From assembly GCA_019058365.1 (NCBI GenBank), contig JAHPZE010000017.1, positions 1-64,000 of the forward strand: a DNA stretch of 64,000 bases, read 5' to 3'. Position 1 is the stretch's first letter. Each line of letters starts with the position of its first letter. A program made the translations under genes and the position numbers. Source of the stretch: Promethearchaeota archaeon. Lineage in GTDB: Archaea > Asgardarchaeota > Lokiarchaeia > Sigyniarchaeales > SOKP01. Under the pieces are notes generated by a model. The model was given only the letters and a program-made list of their open reading frames with translations, searched no databases and was not told where the DNA came from. This document shows positions 8,610 through 17,940 of the stretch, one piece after another.

Positions 8610-9812
8610 ATGGATAAACAATTGATAGATTTTTTACAAACACGGATGAAAAGAGATGTCAATGTAGGAATTTATGGTATATTTGATTCAGAATCAATCA
8701 GGTTCTATGAAGAAACAAGTGTAGATATCCGACCTCCCTTTTTTAGAGATGTAGATCGTATTGTCCATTCAAAAGCTTATGCTCGCTATATTGATAAATC
8801 TCAGGTTTTTTTCAATGTAAATAATGCTAATATCACTCATCGTTCGCTTCATGTTCATATAGTTTCAAGAATGGCTCGCCAAATTGGGCGAGTTTTAAGA
8901 CTTAATACAGATCTTATTGAAGCAATTGCCTTAGGGCACGATATTGGTCATTCTCCATTTGGTCATTTAGGTGAAGAGATACTAAATGATATTAGCAGAA
9001 ATTATAATATAGGAAGTTTTAGTCATAATGCTCAAGGTGTACGATGGCTTTCCTGCCTTGAAAGAAGATTTCCAGAAAAACCAGCGAAAGGACTTAATTT
9101 GAGCTTACAAGTTCTTGATGGAATACTTTGCCATGATGGAGAAGTAAATGAACAAAAATTAAAGCCAATTAAAAGAAATGGTAAAACATGGGAAGATCAT
9201 TTTAGAGAATATGAAGACTGTTTTAAGGACAATAAAATTAAGCGAATTCCGATGTCGTATGAGGCTATTGTCACAAGATTTGCTGATACAATTAGTTATA
9301 TTGGTAGGGATATTGAAGATGCAATACTACTGAAATTTATTAAGAGAAAAGATATTCCAGAAAATTGTAAGAATGTTCTTGGAGATACAAATCCTAAGAT
9401 AATAAACACCCTTATTACTGATTTATTAATCTATAGCTTAGATACTGATGAGATTGGCTATAGTACTGAAATTTTTCAAGCTTTAAAGGAATTAAAAGCA
9501 TTTAATTATGAAATGATTTATGTTAGAAGAGATTTACTTAAGAAGAATTCTTCAGATAAAACATTCTTAGATAAACTAAAAGCAAAATTTGAACTCATCT
9601 TCGAAAATTCTTTAAAAGATTTAGAAACAGATCATTATAGTTCTCCTATTTTTAAAGATCATATAGAATATATAGATGATCAGAATTATAGTACATATTT
9701 TAAACCTCTCAAAAAGAGTAAGCAATTAACCTTAATAGCGAGAGATTATATCGCAGGCATGTCTGATAAATATTTTAATGATATATACGATCTTTTTCAA
9801 AAAAATAAATGA
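8610..9812 (+). CDS. dGTP triphosphohydrolase-like HD-domain protein
   Basis: A 400-aa HD-superfamily protein close to the Dgt family, which hydrolyses dNTPs to deoxynucleoside and triphosphate. Visible metal ligands are HRSLHVHIV (first His), GHDIGHSPFGHLGEE (the HD pair and the following His), and the late Asp in RFADTISYIGRDIEDA. The C terminus has the usual helical region. I chose the ATG at 8610; a TTG at 8595 would add five residues (MGFKT) and neither has a clear ribosome-binding site. It is monocistronic and followed by about 420 nt of noncoding DNA. Substrate specificity among dNTPs cannot be read from the sequence. Confidence 0.88.
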   Translation: MDKQLIDFLQTRMKRDVNVGIYGIFDSESIRFYEETSVDIRPPFFRDVDRIVHSKAYARYIDKSQVFFNVNNANITHRSLHVHIVSRMARQIGRVLRLNTDLIEAIALGHDIGHSPFGHLGEEILNDISRNYNIGSFSHNAQGVRWLSCLERRFPEKPAKGLNLSLQVLDGILCHDGEVNEQKLKPIKRNGKTWEDHFREYEDCFKDNKIKRIPMSYEAIVTRFADTISYIGRDIEDAILLKFIKRKDIPENCKNVLGDTNPKIINTLITDLLIYSLDTDEIGYSTEIFQALKELKAFNYEMIYVRRDLLKKNSSDKTFLDKLKAKFELIFENSLKDLETDHYSSPIFKDHIEYIDDQNYSTYFKPLKKSKQLTLIARDYIAGMSDKYFNDIYDLFQKNK

Positions 9813-10229
9813 ATCCTGTTTTTATACTTTAGATTTACTTTCATAAACATATTATATCCATATCATATTGATATTTAATTTTAAAAAGGGTGGATCACAC
9901 CGTGGAGGAATATAGTAAAAAAGTATTTTCAGTTTATACGGGGTTTTTTTTCAGTCACACGGGGTTATTAAAAATTAGGTTTTTTAAACTGATATCTTTT
10001 TGAGTCCTCCAATGATATGGTGTGGTCCAAGTTATTATATAGTACTTAGTAAATAAAAATTTATCCTAATTTTTTTATTAATTAAAATTTCCTTTTAATT
10101 AAGAATTATAATAAAATAACGCCAGATATCAAATCTAAGGTAAAGTTTTTTAGAAATTTTAAATATTAAAGAATTAATTACAATAGATTTTATTAAATGC
10201 GGTCTAATCCTTTGGAATATAAAAAATTT
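9813..10229. other. Intergenic region holding a long imperfect hairpin
   Basis: About 0.4 kb without a gene between the HD protein and tRNA-Gln. It contains the 137-nt inverted-repeat element at 9892-10028; the remainder is A/T-rich DNA, including the tRNA promoter region. Confidence 0.6.
9892..10028. other. Long imperfect hairpin; structured RNA or miniature inverted-repeat element
   Basis: The ends ggatcacacc (9892-9901) and ggtgtggtcc (10019-10028) pair at 9 of 10 positions. Further in, ggagga pairs with tcctcc, aaaaaagtattt with gatatcttttt, and cagttta with taaactg. The arms are about 50 nt each, with one-sided bulges. The loop region carries a repeated acggggtt motif. Local GC content is clearly above the surroundings. 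No open frame crosses it. It could be a noncoding RNA, a transcription terminator of unusual size, or a MITE. A clear target-site duplication was not found. Confidence 0.55.
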
Positions 10230-10302
10230 AGCGGATTGGTGTAGAGGTCAAGCATTTGGGACTCTGAATCCCGAGACAGCGGTTCGAATCCGCTATCCGC
10301 TA
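10230..10302 (+). tRNA. tRNA-Gln (anticodon CUG)
   Basis: The acceptor stem agcggat (10230-10236) pairs with atccgct (10295-10301), followed by discriminator A. The anticodon loop ctctgaa gives CUG on a tggga/tcccg stem. The T arm is gcggttcgaatccgc. No intron and no encoded CCA. An A1-U72 start is usual for archaeal tRNA-Gln. Confidence 0.94.
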
Positions 10303-10321
10303 TTTTCTTTTTATTATAATC

Positions 10322-10681
10322 TTACCCTGTACGTTTAATAATATGATATCCAAACTTAGATTTTACAGGTTGCGAAATTTCACCAATTTTTAGTTGAGCA
10401 CTAGCATTCCAAAATTCAGCTACCATATCTCCTTTAGCGAATTCACCTAAATTGCCGCTTTTTTTCTTACTTGGACATGTGGAATATTGCCTTGCTAACT
10501 GTTCAAATTCTTCTCCTGCTTTTAAATCTTCATAAAGTTCTTGCGCTCTACTAAACTTCTCCACTAAAATGTGGCTTGCTTTAATTTTTCCCGCATGAAT
10601 AGGATCCCCTCCTTGTTTTGAACCGCCTCCCTTTGATTGTGGTTCCTTCTGGAATCCTTTTCCATATTTATTTTTTCCCAT
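10322..10681 (-). CDS. Parvulin-type peptidyl-prolyl isomerase with Par14-like basic tail
   Basis: A 119-aa single-domain parvulin that isomerises peptidyl-proline bonds. The rotamase domain shows KASHILVE, QLARQYSTCPSKKKSGNLGE, FAKGDMV and the C-terminal KSKFGYHIIKRTG, all family landmarks. The first about 30 residues are Lys/Gly-rich (GKGFQK, KGGGSKQGG). They resemble the basic glycine-rich leader of eukaryotic Par14 (PIN4) rather than a signal peptide, so the protein should be cytosolic and may bind nucleic acid. It is convergent with tRNA-Gln, only about 20 nt away. Start: the ATG at 10681. Confidence 0.92.
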   Translation of the reverse strand: MGKNKYGKGFQKEPQSKGGGSKQGGDPIHAGKIKASHILVEKFSRAQELYEDLKAGEEFEQLARQYSTCPSKKKSGNLGEFAKGDMVAEFWNASAQLKIGEISQPVKSKFGYHIIKRTG

Positions 10682-10761
10682 AATATTTTCACTAACGTCA
10701 ATTATTCTAATACAATATTTTCATAGAATAAATTTTGTTATCTCGTAAAGATAAAGAGTAC

Positions 10762-11181
10762 TTAATTTATAATTAAATACCGAAAATTCTTTATTTCTTC
10801 AATACTGTTTATTTCAACAACAAGATTTTGGAAATCATGAAGACTTCCATCAAAAACCATGAAAGTTATAAAATGTGGATTAACAAAATTTTGGTTTTTA
10901 CTAATAATTTGGTCTTTATATTCACTTTCAATTCTGTTTAATTTCTTCTGAATATTATAATCATTAGGAGCAACAATAATCATATTTCCAATTATGTTTT
11001 TTGTTAAAGGTATTAGATCACTTGACCCATCAAGACTGGCGGAGATCTCTTCTGTTGACATTAAACGTAATAATGCATCTCTAATTAATTTCGATTTATT
11101 TTCATATTGATTCTTATTGACAAGTTTATTAATAAATTTTTTAAGATTCTCGTTAAGTGACACGGATATTATTGGGGACAT
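10762..11181 (-). CDS. NikR-like ribbon-helix-helix transcriptional regulator
   Basis: A 139-aa protein with an N-terminal ribbon-helix-helix (PIISVSLNENLKKFIN ... SKLIRDALLRLM) and a C-terminal ACT-like half (FITFMVFDG, LVVEINS). This is the architecture of NikR-type metal-responsive repressors. The metal-binding His/Cys cluster of true NikR is not evident (only HFITFMV and LHDF histidines), so the effector is uncertain. I chose the ATG at 11181 because the sequence before it (gaagagaagagaaa) looks like a ribosome-binding site; a TTG at 11202 would add seven basic residues. It follows the UFL1-like gene on the same strand, after about 85 nt. Confidence 0.75.
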   Translation of the reverse strand: MSPIISVSLNENLKKFINKLVNKNQYENKSKLIRDALLRLMSTEEISASLDGSSDLIPLTKNIIGNMIIVAPNDYNIQKKLNRIESEYKDQIISKNQNFVNPHFITFMVFDGSLHDFQNLVVEINSIEEIKNFRYLIIN

Positions 11182-11266
11182 TAGTTTTTCTCTTCTCTTC
11201 AATACAGTTTTTTAATATAAAATATAGATGTATAACTTAATAAATCTTTTTTGATAAAAAATAGGG

Positions 11267-13639
11267 TTACAATTTAATCGATCTTGCGATAACATTTCTA
11301 AAATTCTCGATATCATTCACTAACTTATCTGCTAACTCATCAGAAATTTTATCATCTTTACCAAATTTGTTCAATTCGGTAAGCCAGTATTCCATTCTCC
11401 CTAGAATAGCTTCATTTTCTCCTAAAATCTTTCTCACACGAACAAAAGTATCATGTAGCTTAGTTCTAATGTTTTGAGCTTTCCACCTAAGCATGCAATA
11501 ATCAGAGATTTCTGCTAAATTTTGAGTTATTGCCATTACATCAATTGTTTTTTCCCTTTCATCCGATTTAATCTTCCTTATTATGTTGATTTCTTCAAAT
11601 AATAACTCAATTATCTTAGCAAGGAAGCCTGTTAGTTGTCCTGGATGGTTACACCAAACTCTAACCTCTAATGACTGATTAGCCTCAGAAACGTAGATTC
11701 GAGTTATGATTCTACCTCCTCCGACCTTCGCTTCGGAACAGTGCCAACTTTCTGCCTCATATTTTCCTTTAGCATCATTACCTTCATGAGAAGTTACAGT
11801 ACTTACCTCAAAACGTTTTATTGTCCTGACACCTGCCCGAAAAGCCAGACGAGGATCTATATCTGCAATTAAGAAAGCGCGAGCGTCATTCGGAAGATCT
11901 GCGATTGCTATTTGAATATCTTCGATTGTTGCTAAACACGACACAACCAAGGGGCATTTTATTTGGACCTCTTTTTTTCGAATATGTACAGTTCTTTTAT
12001 CCCCTGAGGCTGTTTTGTAGATAACATCACCACCGATATTTGAGATTCCACATTCTTTTGGTTCTAAATAGAAATCCACACCCCTAGAATTCTTTGCTTC
12101 GATAAATGGGATATTTATGAGAGGATCTTTAGTTTTATAACTAGAAGGAACATCTAAAAGGACTTTTACTGAATTAATCGCCATATCACTTTGATTTCGT
12201 ACAACTACCTTCATATGTAACTGTCCTCCGATAAAATCATAATCACGAACTACTTCAACATTCCCTCCATCAGTAGATTCTGTAGTTGGTTTTAGTTCCG
12301 CATGAGATTTTGATTCAATTGGGACAGAATAAGCTACAAATGTTCTTTTTGCCATGTCAATATAACCATCAATATCACCACGCGCAATAATCTGTGCTAA
12401 ATTTTCTTCTATACTTGCTTCTGTAACTCCTAATCGATTTGAAAGTTCTCTTAAAGGCATAGTTCTATAAGCTCTAGCGATTTCCTTTATTTTTTTTTCT
12501 AAATGCTTGTTAGTCATGAATTCTCTTCTTTGAGTAAAAATTCCCTTGATTGTACCTGTTTTAATTAACTCGTGAAGACTTTTTCTTGCTAACTCTACAG
12601 CTATTTTCAATTTTAAGGCAAGTTTAGAGAGTTCAAATAACCCTGTTTCTTTAGAATAATCTTTAATATCTTTATAAATTTGATCTGATGTAATAATTTC
12701 ATATCCACGATCTGCGAAAAACCCATTTACTGCCTTTGCTCTCATTAAATTGACACAAAATGATTTGATAAGTTCTTTTGGAATATTAAATTTATTAGCA
12801 AGGTCTTTTAAAGAGACTCTGCCTTTATTTTTAATTTCTTTGATTAGATTGTCCATTATGTATTTTTGAGTGTAATAGATCTCTTTATCTAACGAGAATG
12901 ATCCTTTTATCTGGTATTGGTTAATTAACTTGTAAATCACCTTTGTGGCAACTTCAGAACTCATATCAAGCATTACACCTAAATCCGCAACTTTAATTAT
13001 TCCTTCATCATGGAATTTTGCAAGTATGTTCTCACGCATTTCTGAAGATATATGATAAAACATCTGATTTTTTTGATCTATAATACCATAGATTCGTTCT
13101 TCATCCATATATTTATTAATAAATTTTATCATTTGTTCTGCAGAAATATTGAATGAATTCATTATTGTTGAAAAGTTAGTAAGTGGAGCTCGTTTTAATA
13201 AGTCTAAAAAACAATTGGGACAAATTTCTTTTCCTATTATGGATCGCAATTTTTTACTACATAATATTAATCTATTTCCTTTAATAAGATTATATCTTAT
13301 CGCTTCCCTAGCAAGCTTTTCCTTTGAAGGAAAGAATAATCCAGGTGTTTTTAAGTACGAATTCCATGACTCAGGGCAATTGGGATTGGTGCATTCTAAA
13401 TAATACTGTCCAGATGACAATCTTTCTAATCTTAAAAGATGGTTACATACGGGACATTCACTATTTTCTACAACTGTACATTTAAAATTTCTTTCAATGG
13501 CTTTAACTTTTGAGTAAAATAGATTATGTTTTTTACACTCATGTGTTTCAGTTGTAGCTATATGATTAATGCAGAAACTGGATTTGCATTTTTCACATGT
13601 AAAATCGATTTTTTGGTTTTCACAGAATAAACATTTCAT
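11267..13639 (-). CDS. UFL1-like protein: AN1-type zinc finger plus tandem winged helices
   Basis: A 790-aa multidomain protein. Residues 1-36 have an AN1-like Cys/His zinc finger (C3, C6, C14, C17, C22, H25, then H-x-C). A CPVC...CTNPNC zinc ribbon follows. From about 190 to 430 is a run of winged-helix/PCI-like modules. The pattern of HISSEMRENIL, RVSLKDLANKFNIPKELI and DRGYEIITSDQIY lines up, block by block, with the N-terminal half of eukaryotic UFL1 (ISKEMRDEL, QVTISELCKTYDLPGNFL, RGVIFTEAFV), the ligase for the ubiquitin-like modifier UFM1. A beta-rich domain and a helical C terminus follow. By motif recall, this is the Asgard UFL1-like family. No UFM1, UBA5 or UFC1 homologue is nearby, so its role may be as a scaffold instead. 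It is cytosolic, with no signal peptide or TM segment. Confidence 0.75.
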   Translation of the reverse strand: MKCLFCENQKIDFTCEKCKSSFCINHIATTETHECKKHNLFYSKVKAIERNFKCTVVENSECPVCNHLLRLERLSSGQYYLECTNPNCPESWNSYLKTPGLFFPSKEKLAREAIRYNLIKGNRLILCSKKLRSIIGKEICPNCFLDLLKRAPLTNFSTIMNSFNISAEQMIKFINKYMDEERIYGIIDQKNQMFYHISSEMRENILAKFHDEGIIKVADLGVMLDMSSEVATKVIYKLINQYQIKGSFSLDKEIYYTQKYIMDNLIKEIKNKGRVSLKDLANKFNIPKELIKSFCVNLMRAKAVNGFFADRGYEIITSDQIYKDIKDYSKETGLFELSKLALKLKIAVELARKSLHELIKTGTIKGIFTQRREFMTNKHLEKKIKEIARAYRTMPLRELSNRLGVTEASIEENLAQIIARGDIDGYIDMAKRTFVAYSVPIESKSHAELKPTTESTDGGNVEVVRDYDFIGGQLHMKVVVRNQSDMAINSVKVLLDVPSSYKTKDPLINIPFIEAKNSRGVDFYLEPKECGISNIGGDVIYKTASGDKRTVHIRKKEVQIKCPLVVSCLATIEDIQIAIADLPNDARAFLIADIDPRLAFRAGVRTIKRFEVSTVTSHEGNDAKGKYEAESWHCSEAKVGGGRIITRIYVSEANQSLEVRVWCNHPGQLTGFLAKIIELLFEEINIIRKIKSDEREKTIDVMAITQNLAEISDYCMLRWKAQNIRTKLHDTFVRVRKILGENEAILGRMEYWLTELNKFGKDDKISDELADKLVNDIENFRNVIARSIKL

Positions 13640-13799
13640 AGTATGAAATACGATTTTAATTTTAGAATCTATATTATAATAGAAAAAATTCTAGCTTAAT
13701 ATTTTAATGGGGGACCAATTTTATTGTTTTAATTTCAATGGAATTTTCTATAGGTTTTTAAACTTTTTATTATATTTTTCACCCTATTCTGAAATTTAC

Positions 13800-14528
13800 C
13801 TAAAACGTTACTTCAGGGAAGACCCGCACTTTTAGAAAAGATAGTATCATTACAATAGTATTAAATAAGATTATTATCAATATCATCACTATTAATATCC
13901 AATTTCTTCTACTTTTATTAGATTTAATGATTTGAGAAGTCCCATGTTTTGCTAAGGCTAGAGGAAATAATCCGATAAACGTCCCTAATGAAAAGTAAAA
14001 TACTGTAAAAATTCCATCAATAAATCCAAGAGTACCACTCAATGAATAAGTTAAACATTGAGTATATATGATAAATTCAAAGATACAAGGAGCAAACCCC
14101 GCAACGATTCCAAAAAGATAGGGTGTTTTCTTTTTTTCCCAATTAAATTGAAAAATCTCATCCTTATGTTTTGAATGGGGTATATAACCTTTTCTCGTTA
14201 TAAAAAATAATAGTATAAATCCCGCAAACATAGAACTTACAGCTCCAAAGAAGTATATGGTGTAGGAATCGGGAATAATACCAGGGATTAAGATCTGTGG
14301 AATGAAACCAATCAGAATGGTCCCTGTGGCAATTATTAAATTCGAAGACATCAATCCCAATCCATAAAGCATTAGGATAAAAATACTTTTTTGCGGAGTT
14401 TTAGAAATTCCAAATGACCAAAAAAAGAATATTGCTTTATCCTCGCACGGTATTAAAGTATGCAGAATTCCTAAAAGGAAAGCTGGAGCAAATATGAGAA
14501 ATAATGGCGGAGGGTAAAATTCTAACAT
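13800..14528 (-). CDS. TauE/DsbD-like polytopic membrane transporter
   Basis: A 242-aa protein with about six TM helices in two repeated halves. Each half begins with a similar Gly-rich motif containing P-C: GILHTLIPCEDKA in the first and GIVAGFAPCIFEF in the second. That is the pattern of the LysE/DsbD superfamily (sulfite exporter TauE, HupE/UreH, CcdA). In CcdA/DsbD such paired cysteines carry electrons across the membrane; here the pair is Pro-Cys in each half, so thiol transfer is possible but not proven. It is on the same strand as the glycosyltransferase genes, 75 nt downstream of them. Confidence 0.6.
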   Translation of the reverse strand: MLEFYPPPLFLIFAPAFLLGILHTLIPCEDKAIFFFWSFGISKTPQKSIFILMLYGLGLMSSNLIIATGTILIGFIPQILIPGIIPDSYTIYFFGAVSSMFAGFILLFFITRKGYIPHSKHKDEIFQFNWEKKKTPYLFGIVAGFAPCIFEFIIYTQCLTYSLSGTLGFIDGIFTVFYFSLGTFIGLFPLALAKHGTSQIIKSNKSRRNWILIVMILIIILFNTIVMILSFLKVRVFPEVTF

Positions 14529-14603
14529 AATGGTTTTGAAATTTAAATATGTCTTCTATTAATAGGATTCTCTTATCTGTTTATATATTTACAATGATCA
14601 TAT

Positions 14604-15893
14604 TTAGAATTTATTATTACTGATATGCGGATCTTTTATTAGACAATATTTACTCATGGCATAAAATAATAGTAATAGAAAGATAGTACTTGCAAAATTA
14701 AAGGGAAAGAATTCTTGGAAAAGGAACCATATTCCCATAAATGCTAAATCAAAAAAACTCAAAAAGAAAAAAGTCAATTTCACAATTTTTTTTGTTAAAC
14801 TCGAATTTCGGGGTAAATTAAATATAATAATTATCAAAAGTGGTGTTAAAATTAAAAGATGGTGGTCCCAAGAATCAAAATATCCGAGAAGCATAATTAG
14901 AATACCAAATGTATATCCATATATTAAAGAATAATTATCAAATCTTCTAATTAAATAGAAAATGAATCCTATGCCCCCGAAAATGAAAAGGATAGTTATA
15001 AATATAGGTAATTGCAAGTTTAATAATTGTGTTTGTGAAAAACCTATAGATATAAGGAAGTTTTGAACAAGTTTGGTTATGCTAAATGAATGATTAATAA
15101 GAATAGTATCTTTCCCAGTAAGATTTACGTTCAAAAATCCATTTAATAATTCAGGATACATTAAAAAAATGAAAATATTTAACGATACTGGTATCAAGAA
15201 ACCAATTAAACGAATTATTGATTTGAGAAATTGAATTTCAAATTTTTTATTATCCAAATTAAAATTAATAATTATTATAAAGGGTGTTAAGAATAAAGTT
15301 ATTGGTTTAATAATAACACTAATTCCTAAAATAAGACTAGCAATAAAATTCCATCTTAAAGTACTATGTTTAAGAAAAAAATAAAGTGATATTAATAATA
15401 ATAATGTAATGTATAAGTTAATTTGGCCTAAGATGTAATTAAAAACTTGTGGTAAGCTCACAAGATACAAACAAAGATAAAATATAACTCGACCATCATC
15501 TGATTCATGATTTACTCCTCTTGTTATAATTATTATTTTATAGAGAATCATATAAATAAAGATGTTGAGAATTAGATTAATGATATTAAAAACGATAAAA
15601 CCTATATTGAAACCTAATAGATAATAAGGAACAAAGAAGAGTGCGGAAATTGGAAAATATCTGAAAGGCCAATTATAATCTGCAGTGTAGAGATTCTTAA
15701 TATCATTGATAAAAACATCTCCAACTTTGTAATACACTAAGAAATCATTTTGATTTCTAAATACAGTTAAAGTTAGAATCAAAGAAAGTATAAAATATAT
15801 ACCTTGAAGTATGATTGCATATCTAAATATTTTATACTTCCAGAGCGCTTTAAACCGATTACCAATTTTACTATATAACTTCTCTATTACCAT
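14604..15893 (-). CDS. GT87-type membrane mannosyl/glycosyltransferase, paralogue 1
   Basis: A 429-aa protein with about ten TM helices. It belongs to the GT87 (DUF2029) group, which transfers a sugar from a polyprenyl-phosphate donor on the outer face of the membrane. Shared marks across the three paralogues: an external Asp in NDFLVYYKVGDVF, RYFPISALFF, YILGQINLYIT, DSWDHHLL and a C-terminal KYCLIK. It is the last glycosyltransferase of a minus-strand cluster (19203 to 14604). It follows the 249-aa anchored protein by only 7 nt, implying one transcript. The exact sugar and acceptor are unknown. Confidence 0.78.
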   Translation of the reverse strand: MVIEKLYSKIGNRFKALWKYKIFRYAIILQGIYFILSLILTLTVFRNQNDFLVYYKVGDVFINDIKNLYTADYNWPFRYFPISALFFVPYYLLGFNIGFIVFNIINLILNIFIYMILYKIIIITRGVNHESDDGRVIFYLCLYLVSLPQVFNYILGQINLYITLLLLISLYFFLKHSTLRWNFIASLILGISVIIKPITLFLTPFIIIINFNLDNKKFEIQFLKSIIRLIGFLIPVSLNIFIFLMYPELLNGFLNVNLTGKDTILINHSFSITKLVQNFLISIGFSQTQLLNLQLPIFITILFIFGGIGFIFYLIRRFDNYSLIYGYTFGILIMLLGYFDSWDHHLLILTPLLIIIIFNLPRNSSLTKKIVKLTFFFLSFFDLAFMGIWFLFQEFFPFNFASTIFLLLLFYAMSKYCLIKDPHISNNKF

Positions 15894-15900
15894 TTTTGGT

Positions 15901-16650
15901 TTATTTTCTATTAAAAAATTTTCTTTTTTTAATTACATATATTATGATACTAAGAGTAAAAACACATATCAATCCAATCAATGTCGGTATTACATAAATT
16001 GGTAAAAATTCAAAAACTATATCTATGATAACGACATTTCCATTAATATAGAGTTTATAAGAATTAAGAATTCCTTGATCGTTATAGATCGCGATAATTT
16101 TAATGTCTTTTGAAGGAACTCCGGGTACAATTGCGTTTTCTTTAATCTCAACATTTAAGGTAGGTAGAACTCTATTGTCTACATTGTACCATTCATTTAA
16201 ACTTAAACCCCCCATATAATCTCCTACAGGAATAGGAAACCAAAATGGAACAAAAGATGTATCATTTGAAAAATTCCATCCTTGAGAGTAATTTTTTGGA
16301 TTGGAAAAATAAACCATTTGAGAATCATTATCTTTAGCACCCCAAATATTTCTGCTATTCCATATCCAGATACTAAAATCTATTTTTAAATATGTTTCAT
16401 TACGTTCTGTATTGGTGATTTTCCATTTCATCGTTGTTCCTTTGCTTAAATTTTGAAAAATTCCAGATGCATCCCAATTATTGCCAAGAATATTATCCAT
16501 CTCATTTTCATTACATAATTTACATTTCCATATTAATTCTTGATCTCTTTTGACTCCTAAACTATAATCAATGGCAACTACATTTGAAATTAAATTACTA
16601 ACTAATAACAGAAGTAGAGTAAATTTTAAAACAATTTTTTTTGGTTTCAC
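15901..16650 (-). CDS. Secreted, C-terminally anchored protein of the glycosyltransferase cluster
   Basis: A 249-aa protein with an N-terminal signal peptide (KPKKIVLKFTLLLLLVSN...), an extracellular region of about 190 residues with several N-x-S/T sequons (for example NLS, NET, NYS, NDTS), and one C-terminal TM helix followed by KKRKFF. It contains a CKLC motif near the N terminus. The GTG start overlaps the TAG stop of the upstream glycosyltransferase (TAGTG), with ggaggt 8 nt before it, so translation is probably coupled. No family is recognised. Location and sequons suggest a surface glycoprotein substrate or accessory of the cluster. Confidence 0.75.
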   Translation of the reverse strand: MKPKKIVLKFTLLLLLVSNLISNVVAIDYSLGVKRDQELIWKCKLCNENEMDNILGNNWDASGIFQNLSKGTTMKWKITNTERNETYLKIDFSIWIWNSRNIWGAKDNDSQMVYFSNPKNYSQGWNFSNDTSFVPFWFPIPVGDYMGGLSLNEWYNVDNRVLPTLNVEIKENAIVPGVPSKDIKIIAIYNDQGILNSYKLYINGNVVIIDIVFEFLPIYVIPTLIGLICVFTLSIIIYVIKKRKFFNRK

Positions 16651-17927
16651 TATAATAAACCTCCGCTTTTTTCATTTTTTTGTTTTAATAAACAATATTT
16701 GCTTATTGCGTAGAAACATAAGAGTAAAAAAAGTGTCGGCAGAAAATTATATGGAAATATTGTATATATTTGCATCCAAATACCTACAAAAATAAGACTA
16801 CAAAAACTAAAGAAATATATACTAATATTTAATGGACGAGTTATTTTTGAATGAAAAGGTAAATTAACGATAATAATAATTAAAATCGGTATTAGGTTGA
16901 GTAAATGATGATCCCATGAGTCAAAATATACGAGTAATATGATAAGGATTCCAAAAGCATAACCATATAATATAGAATTGTTTTCAAATCTCCTGAATAT
17001 AAAGATTATAAATCCTAAACCTCCTATAATACCAATACCTCCTAAAATAATTAAAATCTGATTAAATGGAATATTATAAAAATAATAGAAATTGATAATT
17101 AGTTGAGAAATACTAAATGAAAAACTTTGAGCAATTGGATTATTCCCTGTAAAATTGGCATTTAAGAAGCCTTCCCAAAAAGTTGGATAAAAGAAAAAAA
17201 GAATGAAGTTCAATAATACAGGAGTCAAAACTCCAATTATTCTGATTAAACTTCCACAAAAATCAAATTTCACCTTTCGTTCTTCTAAATCGAATTGAAG
17301 CATTATTAAAAATGGGATTAAAAAGAAAGTAGTGGGTTTTATTATAATACTTACTCCTAATATAAAGCTTGCTAAAAAGTTCCATTTAATACTTTCATAC
17401 TTTAGAAACAAGAAAAGAGACACCAAAATTAATAAGGTAATGTATAAATTAATTTGCCCTAAAATGTAATTATAAATGTTAGGTAAGCCAATTAAAAAAA
17501 TACATATATACTTTATAACTCTTTTGTCATCATTCTTATGATCTTCACTTCTAATGAGAATGACTATTTTATAAAGGATTAGGCAGATTAAAACGTTCAA
17601 AATCAGATTAAAACAATTAAACATTATAAACCCTAAATCAAAACCCATTAAGTAAAAAGGTACAAAAAAGTACGCTGAAACTGGAAAATATCTAAACGGA
17701 ACCACAAAATCTAAGGTATAGAGATTGTTGATATCATGAAGAACAACCTTACCTGTTATATAATAAACTCGAAAATCAGTTTGATATCTAAAAAAATTTA
17801 GTGTTAGAAATAAGGATAATATAAAGTAACTTACATGAATTAAAATAGCAATTCGAAAAACCTTGTAATCCCATAAAGTTCTAAACGATTTTTTAATTTT
17901 TAATAAATAAAAAATCAATTTCATCAT
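16650..17927 (-). CDS. GT87-type membrane glycosyltransferase, paralogue 2
   Basis: A 425-aa protein clearly homologous over its full length to the neighbours at 14604 and 17941. It shares the external acidic TDFRVYYITGKVV block, FRYFPVSAYFF, YNYILGQINLYIT, DSWDHHLLNL and AISKYCLLK, with about ten TM helices. It starts 13 nt after the upstream paralogue, whose 3' end contributes an aaggaggt. It is followed by a 1-nt TAGTG overlap with the anchored-protein gene. The tandem array points to sequential sugar additions in one surface glycan, as an inference. Confidence 0.78.
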   Translation of the reverse strand: MMKLIFYLLKIKKSFRTLWDYKVFRIAILIHVSYFILSLFLTLNFFRYQTDFRVYYITGKVVLHDINNLYTLDFVVPFRYFPVSAYFFVPFYLMGFDLGFIMFNCFNLILNVLICLILYKIVILIRSEDHKNDDKRVIKYICIFLIGLPNIYNYILGQINLYITLLILVSLFLFLKYESIKWNFLASFILGVSIIIKPTTFFLIPFLIMLQFDLEERKVKFDFCGSLIRIIGVLTPVLLNFILFFFYPTFWEGFLNANFTGNNPIAQSFSFSISQLIINFYYFYNIPFNQILIILGGIGIIGGLGFIIFIFRRFENNSILYGYAFGILIILLVYFDSWDHHLLNLIPILIIIIVNLPFHSKITRPLNISIYFFSFCSLIFVGIWMQIYTIFPYNFLPTLFLLLCFYAISKYCLLKQKNEKSGGLL

Positions 17928-17940
17928 TAGCTTTGACTTC

